Notes under the pieces: model-generated
What the model saw: only the letters and a program-made list of their open reading frames with translations
Databases searched by the model: none
What the model was told of the DNA's origin: nothing
Translations under genes and position numbers: made by a program
Assembly: GCA_964017125.1 (NCBI GenBank)
Contig: OZ024908.1
Span: forward strand, 77,351,239 to 77,415,238
DNA length: 64,000 nucleotides
Direction of reading: 5' to 3'
Origin: Flabesymbios commensalis
Taxonomy: Eukaryota; Annelida; Polychaeta; Terebellida; Flabelligeridae
Shown: positions 35,061 through 47,726 of the stretch, piece by piece
Position numbering within the stretch: the first letter of the stretch is position 1
Layout of the letters: each line of letters starts with the position of its first letter

Positions 35061-36801
35061 GTATAGCTTGTCACGTTTATCAGGTTGTTTATTTACCAAA
35101 TTACAAATTACATAACCGCTGTCGGAAGGGCCGGCCAATATTGATGTGATCACACAGTGCAGGTGTAACACATGTAAGTGAGGGCAGAGAGAAGCCAGAA
35201 ACCTCAACACTGACCCTTTTCTTCGAAAGCCCATTCAGTGCTGGGATAACTATTTTTTCACAGCTGCAATATCAACTGATCTGATGAATAGGGGCAGATA
35301 TTATCAAATTAATACAAGGCGCCAATTATAAATTACTACAAAATCAGTTTTTGAACGTAAAGTGTCTGTCATTTCAATTATGCACTGCACTTTGGTGACA
35401 ATATGAAACGTACAATCTGCCAGTGTTTAAGGTCAACTCAAATTTGATTTAGATCTGGTTTTTACTTTATTTCAATTTTGCCGATCATTGGTTAGAGAAA
35501 AACGCAATATAGTGTACACATTTTGTTTACATATACGTGTATTTACATTTTAATCGGTGAATATCGGAAATAAATAGTAATTCAAGGGTGTTTGGGGGGG
35601 GAGGGGTATAGATAAATGCTTAAACAAATTAAATTTACATTTGCAACAACAATAACATTTATAAAGGCGTCAAAATAAGCGAATAAGTTAACGTGTATAA
35701 AACGTGTTTATATGTAGTCTATTTGTACAGCTATTAGGAGATAATTACTGTTCAGCACGCAACCAGACAGAAACTTGAAGGTCCCGTAGTTCTTCTAAGC
35801 AAATTCCTAGAAGCGGAATTCTTCACCATTTATTTGCATATCTACGTTAATAAAACAAAAGCAAATATTTTTGCTTGTTTTTTTACTTAACCCGTGAGCG
35901 CGCGTTTTTGGAAGTAAAAATAGACATGCTAAGTAACAGCAAACTAGCAATTCGCATAATGGTGTCGCTCATTTCATTATTGTTTAATTGTAGACCAAGT
36001 ACAAACAACGCATGAACCACGTACTTGCAATTTCCTCGGATTGATTGTTGCATGTAGGCCTGTACAGGAGATTTATTACTACTGGGCCTACTGTTGCTCA
36101 ATTATTTTTAACTACAGAAAATGAAAGCGAAAAACAAAAGATAGGGGCTTTACACCCCTTTATAACCATGCCAACCTCGTTATTTACATTAGGCGGTGTA
36201 AATTACATAGCACACACAAGCAACACAATAGTGATCTTTCAATTTTCAAAAGTTCCGTTACTTCATCTAATTAATAAATCAATCGGTAAAGGTAATTCTT
36301 TTTTAATAATATTGAAAAAAGTTATATTGTGGACTTCTCTAGTGACATTTGGGTATAATATGATAATATATATTTTTATTTATTTTTCACTTTTATCTAC
36401 ACTACATGGAACATTATCCTCGAGAACTGCGATTTCTTTTTCCAAACGTATATGAAAAAGATGATAGTGATTTTAATTGTACACTATATTAAAAAGTATG
36501 TGTTTTCCTATGTATTAAACCTCTAAATTGTTCTCGATATTGAACTGTATATAAATACCACATAAAGGATTTAACTATAATTATATTATTAAAATTGTAG
36601 ACCAAATAAATCAAAATAGAATATTTATTATGTATTTAGTGATTTCAATGACAAATTTAATTAAGTAGTTCACAATTTGGTAGTGCTTACAATTACCATT
36701 TTTATCTGACTGTTGCTTATATACCCATATCCATATCCCTATATGTGCCTTATAAAACATTATAATTATCAGTGATATAGGTGTTCTGTATGCACAATAT
36801 A
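35061..36801. other. Unannotated AT-rich stretch
   Basis: A 136-codon plus-strand frame at 36,045-36,455 is AT-driven, with no domain and no splice context, and I do not call it. A G-rich run lies at about 35,594-35,606. Nothing else is supported. Confidence 0.4.
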
Positions 36802-37673
36802 CAGTACTGATTTCACAAAATGGGACAGATTTTTCATCAGTGGCTGGCCTGCGTTAACGCTGGTCAGCCGGTCATTAGCCCGGGCGCAAGCCCGGCGAGA
36901 CAGGCGCAGAATTGGTTGCGCCCAGCGCATAAAATGGGCTCGAGCCCCCACACGGTTCGGGCCAGGAAAATATACCCGCCCAAATCCTACTTGGGCTTGC
37001 ACCCAGTATACTGTGTGGCGGCTAACATGGATGCTGTGAACCATGTGTCATCTCGCCGGGCTGGCCAGGCTCGCTCTGGGCGAGACAGGGCGCGCGCAGC
37101 TTGACCACATTCAGCATCGTCTAAACAACTCTTGAGTTTATCTCAACGTACAATAATTCAGTGTCCGTACGTGTATACATGACGTAGACCTGTTACAGTT
37201 CTCATTTATTTCTGCTTAGTCATTTAGCATTTAGCCTTCAGCATTTAGACATTATCTTTAGTATCGGACAAGCAGTTTAGTGTATAAATTTAGAAAATGG
37301 GTGGTTTTATGAAGCTACGGTCACTGGAATAGGCCTAACTGAAGATGAAAATGCAGGCACCTGGCAAGTCAGGCTCGCCCGGCGCACCGGTCGAGCTTGA
37401 AACTGGACCAGACGAGAAGTGCGCCTGACTAACACATACAGGCGTTGACTCTAGATTGGCTTGAGCCCCGGCGATATGAGCGCGGCTCCAGTTATATGAA
37501 CTATTACCAAAACGCACATTGCGGCCCGGCTAATGGACTTTAAAACTTTGGCCGCATACATGCGAGCCCCAAATGGGGTGGGTAGAAAACATGAAGCTAG
37601 CCCAGGGCTAGCCTGCGCTAGCCGGGGCTAGCCCCACTGAAAAAGCTTGTCCCATTTTGTTAAATCAGTACTG
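36802..37673. mobile_element. Non-autonomous DNA transposon with CAGT ends and TA flanks, GC-rich interior
   Basis: CAGTACTGATTTCACAAAAT then GGGACAGATTTTTCATCAGTGG at the left is complementary to the right end (CCACTGAAAAAGCTTGTCCC then ATTTTGTTAAATCAGTACTG). TA lies at both flanks (36,800-36,801 and 37,674-37,675). TA duplication plus CAGT termini are typical of Tc1/mariner-like elements. The 872-bp interior is strikingly GC-rich against an AT-rich surround and full of short palindromic phrases (GCCCGGGC, GGCTAGCCCC, CTCGAGCCCC, GGCGAGAC). Frames inside show no transposase. I infer a MITE-like derivative carrying unrelated GC-rich cargo. Confidence 0.8.
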
Positions 37674-37675
37674 TA

Positions 37676-38800
37676 CCTTCTCACTTTTGAAATCTGGATC
37701 CTAAATTAATATAACCAGCCCAGATAGTGATTAGGAAATGTGTGTTCGCTATTAAAATAGAACAGTACGAGGTGCTTTGACATTTGATGTAGATCTGGCC
37801 TTCACGAAGGTCAAGGGTAGGCCTGCCTGACGGTGGATCACAGGTGGAGCTAAATTAATGATGTGTGCAGAAACAGGTGTCTCAGAGACAGTCAACAACA
37901 TACACTCACACATACCGGGTCATGGCTGGACCAACGTCTGCGATGATGGTCCAGGTTTTGATCAAATTAAGGTATACTCGGTATACTCAGCTGTTTGAAA
38001 CCTCTGTATCCGTGCTTAATGTCCTAATACGAAAACAGAGTACTAATTAGTACAGGCTGAAATGACGTGAGCGTTCAATATAGACCTACACATATATCAG
38101 CAATGTAATATTAACATTCAAGTAGAACTACGTGAACAATCATTGTTATTATTCCGTTATAATCATGGTGACACCAGACGTAGTCTCCACATTACAACTA
38201 GGCCTACATGATTTCAGAATGGCTATAATCCCAATCGTAATCATTTAACCCTTGAAGCGCTGAATTATTTTTCAACATTTGTATACAGTTACTTGATGTC
38301 CCAGGTCTCCTCGTCCTCCCCTGGGCCTATGTGGGGGAGGACCGGGAGTCGGGAGAGCTGGCACACCATTTCATTGAGGTCATTTGACCATACTCTGTGC
38401 TTCACTGTTATACATTCTCTAAGTTTGTATGTACCTATCATGTAGTCTGAGGATATCATTACATAATATTATCTACTAGTTTAGTGACATGTAATGAGAA
38501 CCTCCTTTTTCAACCTGCCGTAAAAAACGTAGTATAGAGAGCTGGGACATCTAGAGGATAAGTGGGAACAGCTGATGGGGTAAAGTGGGACAGTTTCACG
38601 TATCTCTTAACATCCATTGCTACTAGAAATAAATGGAATTGTAAACAGATGTGTGTATATGAGTATGAGCAGTTTATAGATATATTTACATTTGATATCT
38701 AGTATAAGAAGAAGTGGGACACTTACGTGGAGAGATGGGACATCATGTCCCTTTTCTCCCCATAAATGTCATTACATATCGTCCCAGTTCTCCCCATGCC
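37676..38800. other. Unannotated stretch leading into the gap
   Basis: A family A scrap (GGACCAACGTCTGCGATGAT) lies near 37,928. From 38,540 to the gap, phrases such as AGTGGGACA and GATGGGACAT recur, with a 7-bp palindrome GGGACATCATGTCCC at 38,737-38,751, so the gap probably truncates a GGGACA-rich repeat. No gene is supported. Confidence 0.45.
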
Positions 38801-39000
38801 NNNNNNNNNNNNNNNNNNNNNNNNNNNNNNNNNNNNNNNNNNNNNNNNNNNNNNNNNNNNNNNNNNNNNNNNNNNNNNNNNNNNNNNNNNNNNNNNNNNN
38901 NNNNNNNNNNNNNNNNNNNNNNNNNNNNNNNNNNNNNNNNNNNNNNNNNNNNNNNNNNNNNNNNNNNNNNNNNNNNNNNNNNNNNNNNNNNNNNNNNNNN
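38801..39000. other. Assembly gap of 200 N
   Basis: Exactly 200 ambiguous bases, a conventional placeholder length for a scaffold join, so the true distance is unknown. Confidence 0.99.
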
Positions 39001-40118
39001 AGCCGCCATTGTTGTGACCCTCCACTCCTGGTCTGAGGTAATGATTGTCGCCTGATTACAGAATGGCTGATTATACGGATTACTAGGACTGATAGATGTA
39101 ATCCGGTGTTCGCTCTGCGCCGCACGCCATCGTCAGTCAGATCCATACATAAACGATAAGAAAAGAAAGAGGTGAAATGAATGGAAGTTAAAGGTCTTAA
39201 TCTCAAATGTCCATCTATCTACCTCAATCCGCAGTAAATTGGTAAGAACGAGCTAAACGCGTCACCTTACATACGGATAGACATTAAGAAATCCACAATA
39301 CATGTATAATTGCATGTATATAATAAATATAGTAACAACACCAATGATAATAGTAGTAGACAGGTACAAAATGTATATATATACAAGTAGAATAATCAGC
39401 CATTGGGGTCGAACATTATAATAGTAATTTATAATCAGCACGATCACTATACATAGACTATACCAACTATGCTAACACCATACTTTATCATAATTGTGTC
39501 CTCATAATCAGAACTGTATATGATTATTGTATAACATTTAATTAGCTCTTTAGTACTTCATACAATGGCTGCAGACCAATGACCTGGACACGACGCCCTC
39601 AGTGAAAATCACACATAGAGAAATACACATCATCTTATAATATGTACACTCCTAAATAAGAGTATTATAATTAGCCTAAACTGCATCGACAGGTGTGAGC
39701 TCTTGAAGCATTCGGGCAGTCTAAACACTCTACCGGACAAATATTCAATGTACCAGTATGCAGGTATAAATAGTGGTATTATTTTAAAAATCTTGTTGTT
39801 AGTATATTATTTAGTTATATATAATATATAAATTTATGATTATATATGTAGCATAATACATAATAGTACCTGGTGATTTTCATGTAGGTGTGTGTGATGT
39901 CATCAGTCATGCACGCTTTAATAGAGTGTACTCCCAATGACCACTCAGCAGTTGTAAGTCGTGCAGGAAGGCCATATCGAGTGACTAAAATCACTTGAGT
40001 GCTTTTCCTTGCCAGACTCGTGTGGCTATGCCACTTTACGTCAATAGTAGTCTGCATTGAAAAGCCAAACGACAAAATCTTCTCACCTTACAAGTGAGCA
40101 GATACTGTCTTTTGGGCT
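39001..40118. repeat. 1,118-bp direct duplication, copy 1
   Basis: It begins at the first base after the gap and matches 42,024-43,141 at a constant offset of 3,023 bp. I noticed no difference in the parts compared by eye, which include all microsatellite-like parts such as TATATATACAAG. Short frames inside are identical in both copies and have no domain. It starts exactly at a gap and ends within a family B hairpin. Confidence 0.9.
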
Positions 40119-40130
40119 GCACGGTACTGT
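40061..40130. mobile_element. Family B hairpin at the end of the duplicated block
   Basis: AAAAGCCAAACGACAAAATC and TTCTCACCTTAC pair with GTGAGCAGATACTGTCTTTT and GGGCTGCACGGTACTG. The two copies of the 1,118-bp block diverge within the right outer arm. Confidence 0.6.
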
Positions 40131-41160
40131 GCATATGCAACCTGCTTTATACATTTACACAAAGGCAGAAAACAACTTTTTGTACTAATAATCTTAGTTT
40201 GTCACTGTACTAACAAAGTTGTCTGCAATATGATTCTGGGGAGATATGTGGTAAAGACAACTAAGGGCAACCGAAACATATTTTCTAGAAGCTAATTAAA
40301 TTAGCTGAAAAGAGAGGAAGCTATCAGCGGTCCCAGTAAACACATACCATTTATATAACATTTGTACAATATCCTATATGTCATTGTGTATCGCGAATAA
40401 AAAAATGACCGAAGAAAGCACAAAAACTAATTGGACGTAAACAAACAATGAAAATGCACTCTTACAGAAATAGATATTCCAGCTTGAGTTGACTGTTGTT
40501 ATGTGTAAAAAAGGCATCTCAAATTGTTCGTGAATATACTCCTGTGTGTTCAAACCCTGCACGAATGAGGCAATATCGCGACAGACTGAAGGCGAAGCAA
40601 AATGGGATGACATCGCTTTTTGTTGCCAATTGTCTCCGGTTAATATATTCAAGGAGAGAGGCGTTTATTTGCGCAGCATTGTTTATATATATATATATGC
40701 ATGCGGAAATGGGATATATTCTGGGATGCAACTGCGAAATGAAGAGCTCTTAAGAGTGCATCCTACTGTATTAAACCCGCAGGACCTTTGCCGAAAATTT
40801 TGCCAAAACTATTTCAAAGCTTGATTATCGCACATCTATCCGAAATCCAAAATGTCTTCACAGCGAAAATTTAAATTCTGCTAGCTAAAGTGGTCGATAA
40901 TGAGAAAGGAAATGTCATGGTTACCGTCATGGTCGATTTCTGACACTGACAGTAGCTGATGGATCACGTTAATATTATGTTGTCATGGCAATACAGCCAT
41001 ATGGTCAGTTCTCACAAATCACAGATTAATTAAACCTGGCTTCCCACACATAAGGATCGGACATTTTATGTCCTCTCAGTTTCTCAGATCAATGTTCGCG
41101 TTTTTATAACAAAATCTGACAGGCACAACATCATATCATATTGCATTTAACATGATACCA
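40131..41160. other. Unannotated stretch
   Basis: A half copy of the ACATTTGTATA-type family A variant lies at 40,331-40,372 (CCCAGTAAACACATACC then ATAACATTTGTACAA). Overlapping frames at 40,374-40,824 on both strands show no domain. A (TA)n run lies at 40,684-40,698. Confidence 0.4.
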
Positions 41161-41742
<582 letters not shown>

Positions 41743-41932
41743 GTTCTCGATAAACTGCAGACCCAGCTGTACTGCAAATATAAAGCAAAAAACGTGTTCA
41801 ATGTAGGCCCAATGCTGCTCCAACGTCTGCAAAATTGGTCCAGCGCTGAGTGAAATAAGGAGCTCTGCTACAATCAGACAATTCACATGTGCGCTCATTA
41901 ATTATGTTACGAACAAAGCATAGCATTCCATC
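41743..41932. mobile_element. Family A fragment and flanks
   Basis: GTTCAATGTAGGCCCAATGC followed by TGCTCCAACGTCTGC and GGTCCAGCGCTGAG at about 41,796-41,850 is a decayed family A half. The rest of the interval is unassigned. Confidence 0.4.
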
Positions 41933-42003
41933 GTGCAAAGCCAATAGACTGTATAGATCTGCGTACTTGTAAAGTAAGCAGATACTGCCTTTTGGCTGTA
42001 CAG
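41933..42003. mobile_element. Family B hairpin element
   Basis: GTGCAAAGCCAATAGACTGT and AGATCTGCGTACTT pair with AAGTAAGCAGATACTGCC and TTTTGGCTGTAC. The right arm is the best-preserved family B arm in the window. It lies 20 bp upstream of copy 2 of the 1,118-bp duplication. Confidence 0.7.
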
Positions 42004-42023
42004 CATCGTTGTAGTCAAATGGA

Positions 42024-43141
42024 AGCCGCCATTGTTGTGACCCTCCACTCCTGGTCTGAGGTAATGATTGTCGCCTGATTACAGAATGGCTGATTATACG
42101 GATTACTAGGACTGATAGATGTAATCCGGTGTTCGCTCTGCGCCGCACGCCATCGTCAGTCAGATCCATACATAAACGATAAGAAAAGAAAGAGGTGAAA
42201 TGAATGGAAGTTAAAGGTCTTAATCTCAAATGTCCATCTATCTACCTCAATCCGCAGTAAATTGGTAAGAACGAGCTAAACGCGTCACCTTACATACGGA
42301 TAGACATTAAGAAATCCACAATACATGTATAATTGCATGTATATAATAAATATAGTAACAACACCAATGATAATAGTAGTAGACAGGTACAAAATGTATA
42401 TATATACAAGTAGAATAATCAGCCATTGGGGTCGAACATTATAATAGTAATTTATAATCAGCACGATCACTATACATAGACTATACCAACTATGCTAACA
42501 CCATACTTTATCATAATTGTGTCCTCATAATCAGAACTGTATATGATTATTGTATAACATTTAATTAGCTCTTTAGTACTTCATACAATGGCTGCAGACC
42601 AATGACCTGGACACGACGCCCTCAGTGAAAATCACACATAGAGAAATACACATCATCTTATAATATGTACACTCCTAAATAAGAGTATTATAATTAGCCT
42701 AAACTGCATCGACAGGTGTGAGCTCTTGAAGCATTCGGGCAGTCTAAACACTCTACCGGACAAATATTCAATGTACCAGTATGCAGGTATAAATAGTGGT
42801 ATTATTTTAAAAATCTTGTTGTTAGTATATTATTTAGTTATATATAATATATAAATTTATGATTATATATGTAGCATAATACATAATAGTACCTGGTGAT
42901 TTTCATGTAGGTGTGTGTGATGTCATCAGTCATGCACGCTTTAATAGAGTGTACTCCCAATGACCACTCAGCAGTTGTAAGTCGTGCAGGAAGGCCATAT
43001 CGAGTGACTAAAATCACTTGAGTGCTTTTCCTTGCCAGACTCGTGTGGCTATGCCACTTTACGTCAATAGTAGTCTGCATTGAAAAGCCAAACGACAAAA
43101 TCTTCTCACCTTACAAGTGAGCAGATACTGTCTTTTGGGCT
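42024..43141. repeat. 1,118-bp direct duplication, copy 2
   Basis: It matches 39,001-40,118, with no difference noticed in the parts compared. Here the sequence continues to the left without a gap, so this copy shows the natural left context (TGTAGTCAAATGGA). The content is AT-rich non-coding DNA ending in a family B hairpin (43,084-43,141). Confidence 0.9.
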
Positions 43142-43257
43142 TGCTGATCAGTATTGACGACTTGAAAACAAACGTCCTGTACGTGGATCTAATTAAAGCT
43201 GACTTTACATATTGTGCTGATATCTCAGCCGACGTGGATTACCTGAGGCGTAAACAA

Positions 43258-43312
43258 GCTGACAAAAGGCAGTATCAGCTTACTTGTAAAGTAAACAGAT
43301 GCTGTCGGTAAT
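43258..43312. mobile_element. Family B hairpin element
   Basis: ACAAAAGGCAGTATCAGC and TTACTTGTAAAGTAA precede ACAGATGCTGTCGG. The inner arms are preserved. It is 115 bp from the family B copy that closes the duplicated block, so two copies lie almost side by side. Confidence 0.65.
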
Positions 43313-44081
43313 AGTGGTATGTAAAAATGCGTCTTCAAAAAAAAAGTTTGATATAATGTAAACTGGCAGACACAACCCACAATACTACGTAAATAGTAGG
43401 ATGTTGAATAAAATCATACATTGTTCATGCCTGCTATATTTCTGTCGTTATACTTAATACTAGGAACGTTTATTCCAAACCATGTTATGCTATGATATAT
43501 GTAGAGGACGTTAGTTTACTTAACCCGTTCATTGTAATCACCACTAAACAAGATCGATTGAAAGAGAAAAGAGCAGTTTTTTTAGATTGTCATATGTTTT
43601 GTCTAGAATTCTACAAATTCAAGTATTTTTCCCGACAACCCACAGCTTAAAATCGGTGAAAATTTAACGAAGATAACATGGCAACCAAATGGTTGAAAAT
43701 GTTCAACATGCTAGAGGGCAGATCCTCACATCTCGCCACTTCAAAATAATATTCGTAGCTTTAATTAATTATTTATCAGAGCAGGGACTTTCTGTTATTT
43801 TATTTAGTTATTCTGCTTCGTTTCGTTGATTTTGCTTCATTTTCAGATGTGAATAACGTGGTAGCGATATCCAATTAAAACAGAAGCTATAGGTTCTATC
43901 AGGGATATGGTTTTTAAAGGCCTCAACATTTGTAGATATAGATATGGTTGATATGTCATGGCCTGCAGCTATTGACGGAGTGATTCACTGAAATAATGAA
44001 TTTTGACACTTCTTTCATTCACTTTCCGATACTTCCGCACGAGCAGAGTTTCGTGGTAACATCATTTATCCCCTGTAAATC
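43313..44081. other. Unannotated AT-rich stretch
   Basis: Nothing supported. Confidence 0.45.
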
Positions 44082-44127
44082 AAAGGGTGATGTCTATCAC
44101 TTTATCAAGTGATAGAGATCACCCTTT
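44082..44127. repeat. 46-bp hairpin with one mismatch
   Basis: AAAGGGTGATGTCTATCACTT and its near-exact complement (AAGTGATAGAGATCACCCTTT) are separated by TATC. The arms are 21 bp with a single mismatch. It is unrelated to families A and B. Confidence 0.85.
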
Positions 44128-44173
44128 TATCTTCAAGTCATAACACAGCGGACATTCTAAGTGGCCCACCCTT

Positions 44174-44368
44174 CAATCTCCGGGGGGGGGGGTGATGAAT
44201 GTTTTAATAAATAATATTTTCGGGCACACTCTGCATGAAAAAAATTCTATATTTCAAGAATTGTTCTACATCACCATGTAATACAATTTGAAATTTTCAG
44301 TGCGTCGCCGAGCCTGGTTGAAATAAATCACTTGTCCGCGAAAATATCCCCCCCCCCCCTTGAGATTG
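44174..44368. repeat. Inverted CAATCTC/G-run ends about 195 bp apart
   Basis: CAATCTCCG followed by a run of 11 G (44,174-44,192) faces a run of 12 C followed by TTGAGATTG (44,348-44,368). ATATTTTCGG near 44,215 and CGAAAATAT near 44,339 extend the inverse symmetry. It may be a small foldback element whose G/C tracts have expanded. Confidence 0.45.
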
Positions 44369-44762
44369 ATTGTTGACGTGCTATATATATTTTTGAAACC
44401 ACGGGTAGTTGTAGATTAAGATTTCGACAGCGAACGTCACTTCAAAGAGGATAATAAAAATCCAACAATCACGCATGTTCAGATTGCTGCGATAATTTCG
44501 TTTGCTCCGTTATAAATCTGCATGCAGACTATACATGTGTGACATGCATCTTATGTGTGTGTTCACATGACCCCGTCCTTGATCGATTATGAAGTAGCCT
44601 ATTACCTCAGCACGTAATGATACATTTTAACCAGTAGATCTAATTATATGGTAGGAAAAGCCTAGGCCTAATACAGGCCCAGATTTACATGGTGTACAAT
44701 GCCACGTTCATCATATACCAGGGATAAGACTCTTTATAGGTGATAAGATGGCAACAAAAACA
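44369..44762. other. Unannotated stretch
   Basis: Nothing supported. Confidence 0.4.
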
Positions 44763-44855
44763 AGATCAGGCGTTTCTGAATTTAACGCTGGCTCAACGTT
44801 GGGCCAGAATTACGGCTGTTGGACTAACATTGATGCAACCTCAACCCAAAGTATT
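44763..44855. mobile_element. Family A foldback, degenerate
   Basis: AACGCTGGCTCAACGTTGGG and CCAGAATTACGGCTGTTGG followed by ACTAACATTGATGCAACC have the arm-loop-arm order of family A, with substantial divergence. Confidence 0.5.
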
Positions 44856-45017
44856 GTGTTCTAATGAATACATTTTTTCTTTCCTTCAACCTTTAGCCCA
44901 CAAAGCGTTTTAATCTGTTTTATTATCCGTTATTGTTAAATTATTGGAAACGAGATGTGTGTTTAAACATTAAGATTTGTGAATGTTTGGTCTCAAATTA
45001 AGCAAATAAAAGTAATT

Positions 45018-45211
45018 TTCTACCGCTTGATGTACCGCAACCCACTACTTCAAGTGGGCCCCGCTTGATGTACCGCGACCCACTACTTCAAGTGGGCCCC
45101 GCTTGATGTACCGCGACCCACTACTTCAAGTGGGCCCCGCTTGATGTACCGCGACCCACTACTTCAAGTGGGCCCCGCTTGATGTACCGCGACCCACTAC
45201 TTCAAGTGGGT
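45018..45211. repeat. 38-bp minisatellite, 5 copies
   Basis: The unit contains CCGCTTGATGTACCGCGACC and CACTACTTCAAGTGGGCC. CCCACT and AGTGGG within the unit form a 6-bp stem. Copies are identical except the first (CGCAACCC) and the last, which runs into GGGTGAAAATG. Single scraps of the same sequence occur near 7,640 and 47,300, so the unit derives from a dispersed repeat. Confidence 0.92.
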
Positions 45212-45679
45212 GAAAATGCAAATTTAGCGCTTGAAGCGTATTGGTTGATAAACGTCCTTTATCCCAAGGTTAGACAAAATCATCTGAACATTCCACTGAT
45301 TTTGGTCTATTTCATATTTTGGATGGACATTTCATTACTTGATGCATAGCAATGGCAAATAATCGCGGTCCTATCCACACAAAATGATTTGATTGAACGT
45401 GAAGTTACTCGGGGCCATTTCGTGGACCTGGGGTCATGAATTCTGTACTTCAATCAGCCAGGACATGGACACCAACAACCGAAAACGATGTGGTCACATT
45501 GGCCTTGACCTTGATCCTTCACGCCTCTACCCGAGGCCAGTTTTGAGCAATGTCTCCCCCGGTGGCAATGGTCGCCTGTAGCTAGAGAATGAGGCAACAA
45601 TCACCATGACATGACAGGGTGGGGCTCCCCCCACAACCAATATCAGATCCAGCGATGGCTAAATTATATTATGTCTGAG
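45212..45679. other. GC-richer interval, possible exon but not called
   Basis: A 62-codon plus-strand frame (45,396-45,581) reads through GC-richer sequence (KLLGAISWTWGHEF, DLDPSRLYPRPVLSN). I do not recognise a domain and see no good acceptor or donor at its edges. A gene remnant or a chance frame are both possible. Confidence 0.2.
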
Positions 45680-45735
45680 TCCAGCAAACACATTGAACCA
45701 AAATTGTTTCTACATTGTGTGATTGCTGTCAGGAG
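45680..45735. mobile_element. Family A fragment
   Basis: CCAGCAAACACATTGAACC then AAATTGTTTCTACATTGTG preserves the outer left arm of family A only. Confidence 0.5.
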
Positions 45736-46659
45736 ACAGGGAGTCAAGTCCAAACGTACGAGAGAATCACTGTATTTACAAGTTTACTATATATATTGTA
45801 TTGTGCCCCAGCCTAACCATGTTAAATCGATGTTATTGCTAATGACACACCCAGTCTTTAATGTAGACACATTCGTGCCGGTAGACAAAAACATATGTCG
45901 ATTAGTATCAATTTGCTGCATCCAAGCTATTATTTTACGATGTATCCCTTTCAACCTTGAAAATTAACATGTCTTCGCTTTAAAGTCTTGCGGTACAAAA
46001 CCTACCCTTTCCTATGCCATAGTTGTCAACATTTTGTTTTTAATTGGTGTTCGTTTTTTTTGCTTCTAACGATGGCCTGTCAAATCTGAACAATAATCAC
46101 CATTAAAAATCATTTAAAAAATAGTGAATAATTCTGATAATAGATGGCAATTATGCCCATTGGTCCAAATAGATCACAACTACTAAATGTAGGCCCAAAT
46201 TAAGACATTATGGGCCTATTAGTGAAAAAATTTGGATAATTAGCAGCTATCATCTGTGTCCGTAACAGATGTACTGTCTTACATTAACAAAATAAATAAA
46301 TAACGTTATAAAGTGATAAATGTATTTCAACTGTACCCACTCAAGACTCGTGTATGTATTCTCATTTTCCTTCATGTCCAGCAGTGGGCAAATAAATCTC
46401 TGTTCTTGGGAACAAAACGTGTGTTTAAACATGACGATTTACGGCCTCAACTTAAACCCGTGGTCCTGAAGTCTGCAGAGGTATTATTTCTCCTTGAACG
46501 GAAACACTGCAGTCAAAATGACTATGTGCTGACAGTCGGTAATAGTTTACGATGCGATTAAGCTACTTATTATCAGGAGGAGCAGAGTATCTGATAGGGA
46601 CGCTAATAATTATGCGATTGAAATCTTTATTTAGCAATAAGGCCACTATGTTTCTTCCC
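45736..46659. other. Unannotated stretch
   Basis: Frames of 60-118 codons here lack domains. Nothing supported. Confidence 0.4.
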
Positions 46660-47060
46660 CTGTTTTAGATGAATGCGCGCATTAGATTTAGGCCGCGCAT
46701 TTCCAAAAAAAAACATGTGTTTTTTGTCTGCCCAGCGCGCGCATTAGATTACTGCCGATTTCCGGAAAAAACAGTCAATCTCGGGAGATAAAAAAAAAAA
46801 ATCGAAAAAAACAAGTTTATTTCGAGAGATAAAAATATTTTTTCGGCTATGTTTTTCGTTGTTTTGTTTTTTTCGTCGCCCTCAATAACTTTTTTTAAAT
46901 AGGTCAAAAGTTTTTTTATTTTTATCTTTTCCAGATATATGTTCAATGTTTTTTTTATTTGGTCGCCCTCATTAACTTTTCCAAAAATATGTTCAATGTT
47001 TTTTTTCTGAAAAGTTTTTTTTTCCGCCCTCCCTCATTAGATTTTGGATTTTTTCTGATC
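46660..47060. repeat. Degenerate low-complexity repeat with GCGCATTAGATT and CGCCCTCATTA phrases
   Basis: GCGCGCATTAGATT occurs at 46,674 and 46,737. CGTCGCCCTCAATAACTTTT, GTCGCCCTCATTAACTTTTC and CCGCCCTCCCTCATTAGATT occur between 46,873 and 47,045, separated by A- and T-runs. This looks like an old tandem or foldback element rich in homopolymers. No coding content. Confidence 0.5.
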
Positions 47061-47440
47061 TAAAACAGAGACATTAAACAAAGTGACCTAAGCTACCATG
47101 CATATTGATTTACAACTAAAGTGTGTTATCTCCAAAATAAAACCAATCACGTGGGTTACCGACTGAACATATTTACAGCATACATTTCATAGCTGTCAAA
47201 ATTTATGTAGTGTTGTGATTTGTGGGCCCCCTTGTCCCACGTATCATGAACAGTGGTCTTTCCCTTTTAAACAAATATGAGTAATTTTCACCCATTTGAC
47301 GTTGTGGGTCGCGGTAGCGGGGCACAATTTCAAGTGGTTGGATATTAAAATAAGATAACTTAGTGGTAACAGGGTTAAAAACAATAATTTTCAATTTCTA
47401 ATGAGCGACATCAACTAACCCTTTCTGATTGATTAAATTA
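47061..47440. other. Unannotated stretch with a scrap of a dispersed repeat
   Basis: At 47,285-47,340, TTTTCACCCATTTGACGTTG and TGGGTCGCGGTAGCGGGGC correspond to the complement of the unit tandemly repeated at 45,018-45,211. Confidence 0.4.
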
Positions 47441-47645
47441 TCGTGTAGCGACATGAACTAATGGCATCCTCCTCTCTATAATTGCCTGCTTCTATTGCTC
47501 CTACCTGGCTAATATACTTATACACTGACGATCACTTATACATGTTATAGTTGCATTGTCCTCTCTACATCACCTGCTTGCCTTGCTCCGTCCTGCCTTA
47601 CACGTACACACACCCTTATACATGCTATGTTGACACTGTCCTCTC
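47441..47645. repeat. ~95-bp diverged tandem repeat, about 2.2 copies
   Basis: GTCCTCTCTA followed by a TACCTGCTT-type phrase, then CACTTATACATG, recurs at about 47,468, 47,560 and 47,637. Copies are diverged and of unequal length. Confidence 0.6.
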
Positions 47646-47726
47646 TATATTGCCTACCTGGCTAATATGATTAAATTCATACACATAACTAATAATTTTG
47701 AACGTCGCCACATATAAGGACTTGGG

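Noticed and set aside
36045-36455. 136-codon plus-strand frame with hydrophobic segments
   Set aside because: AT-rich, low-complexity hydrophobic composition as expected for chance frames in such DNA; no domain or splice context.
41798-42229. 143-codon minus-strand frame crossing the start of the duplicated block
   Set aside because: It passes through family A and B hairpin sequence and has no recognisable domain.
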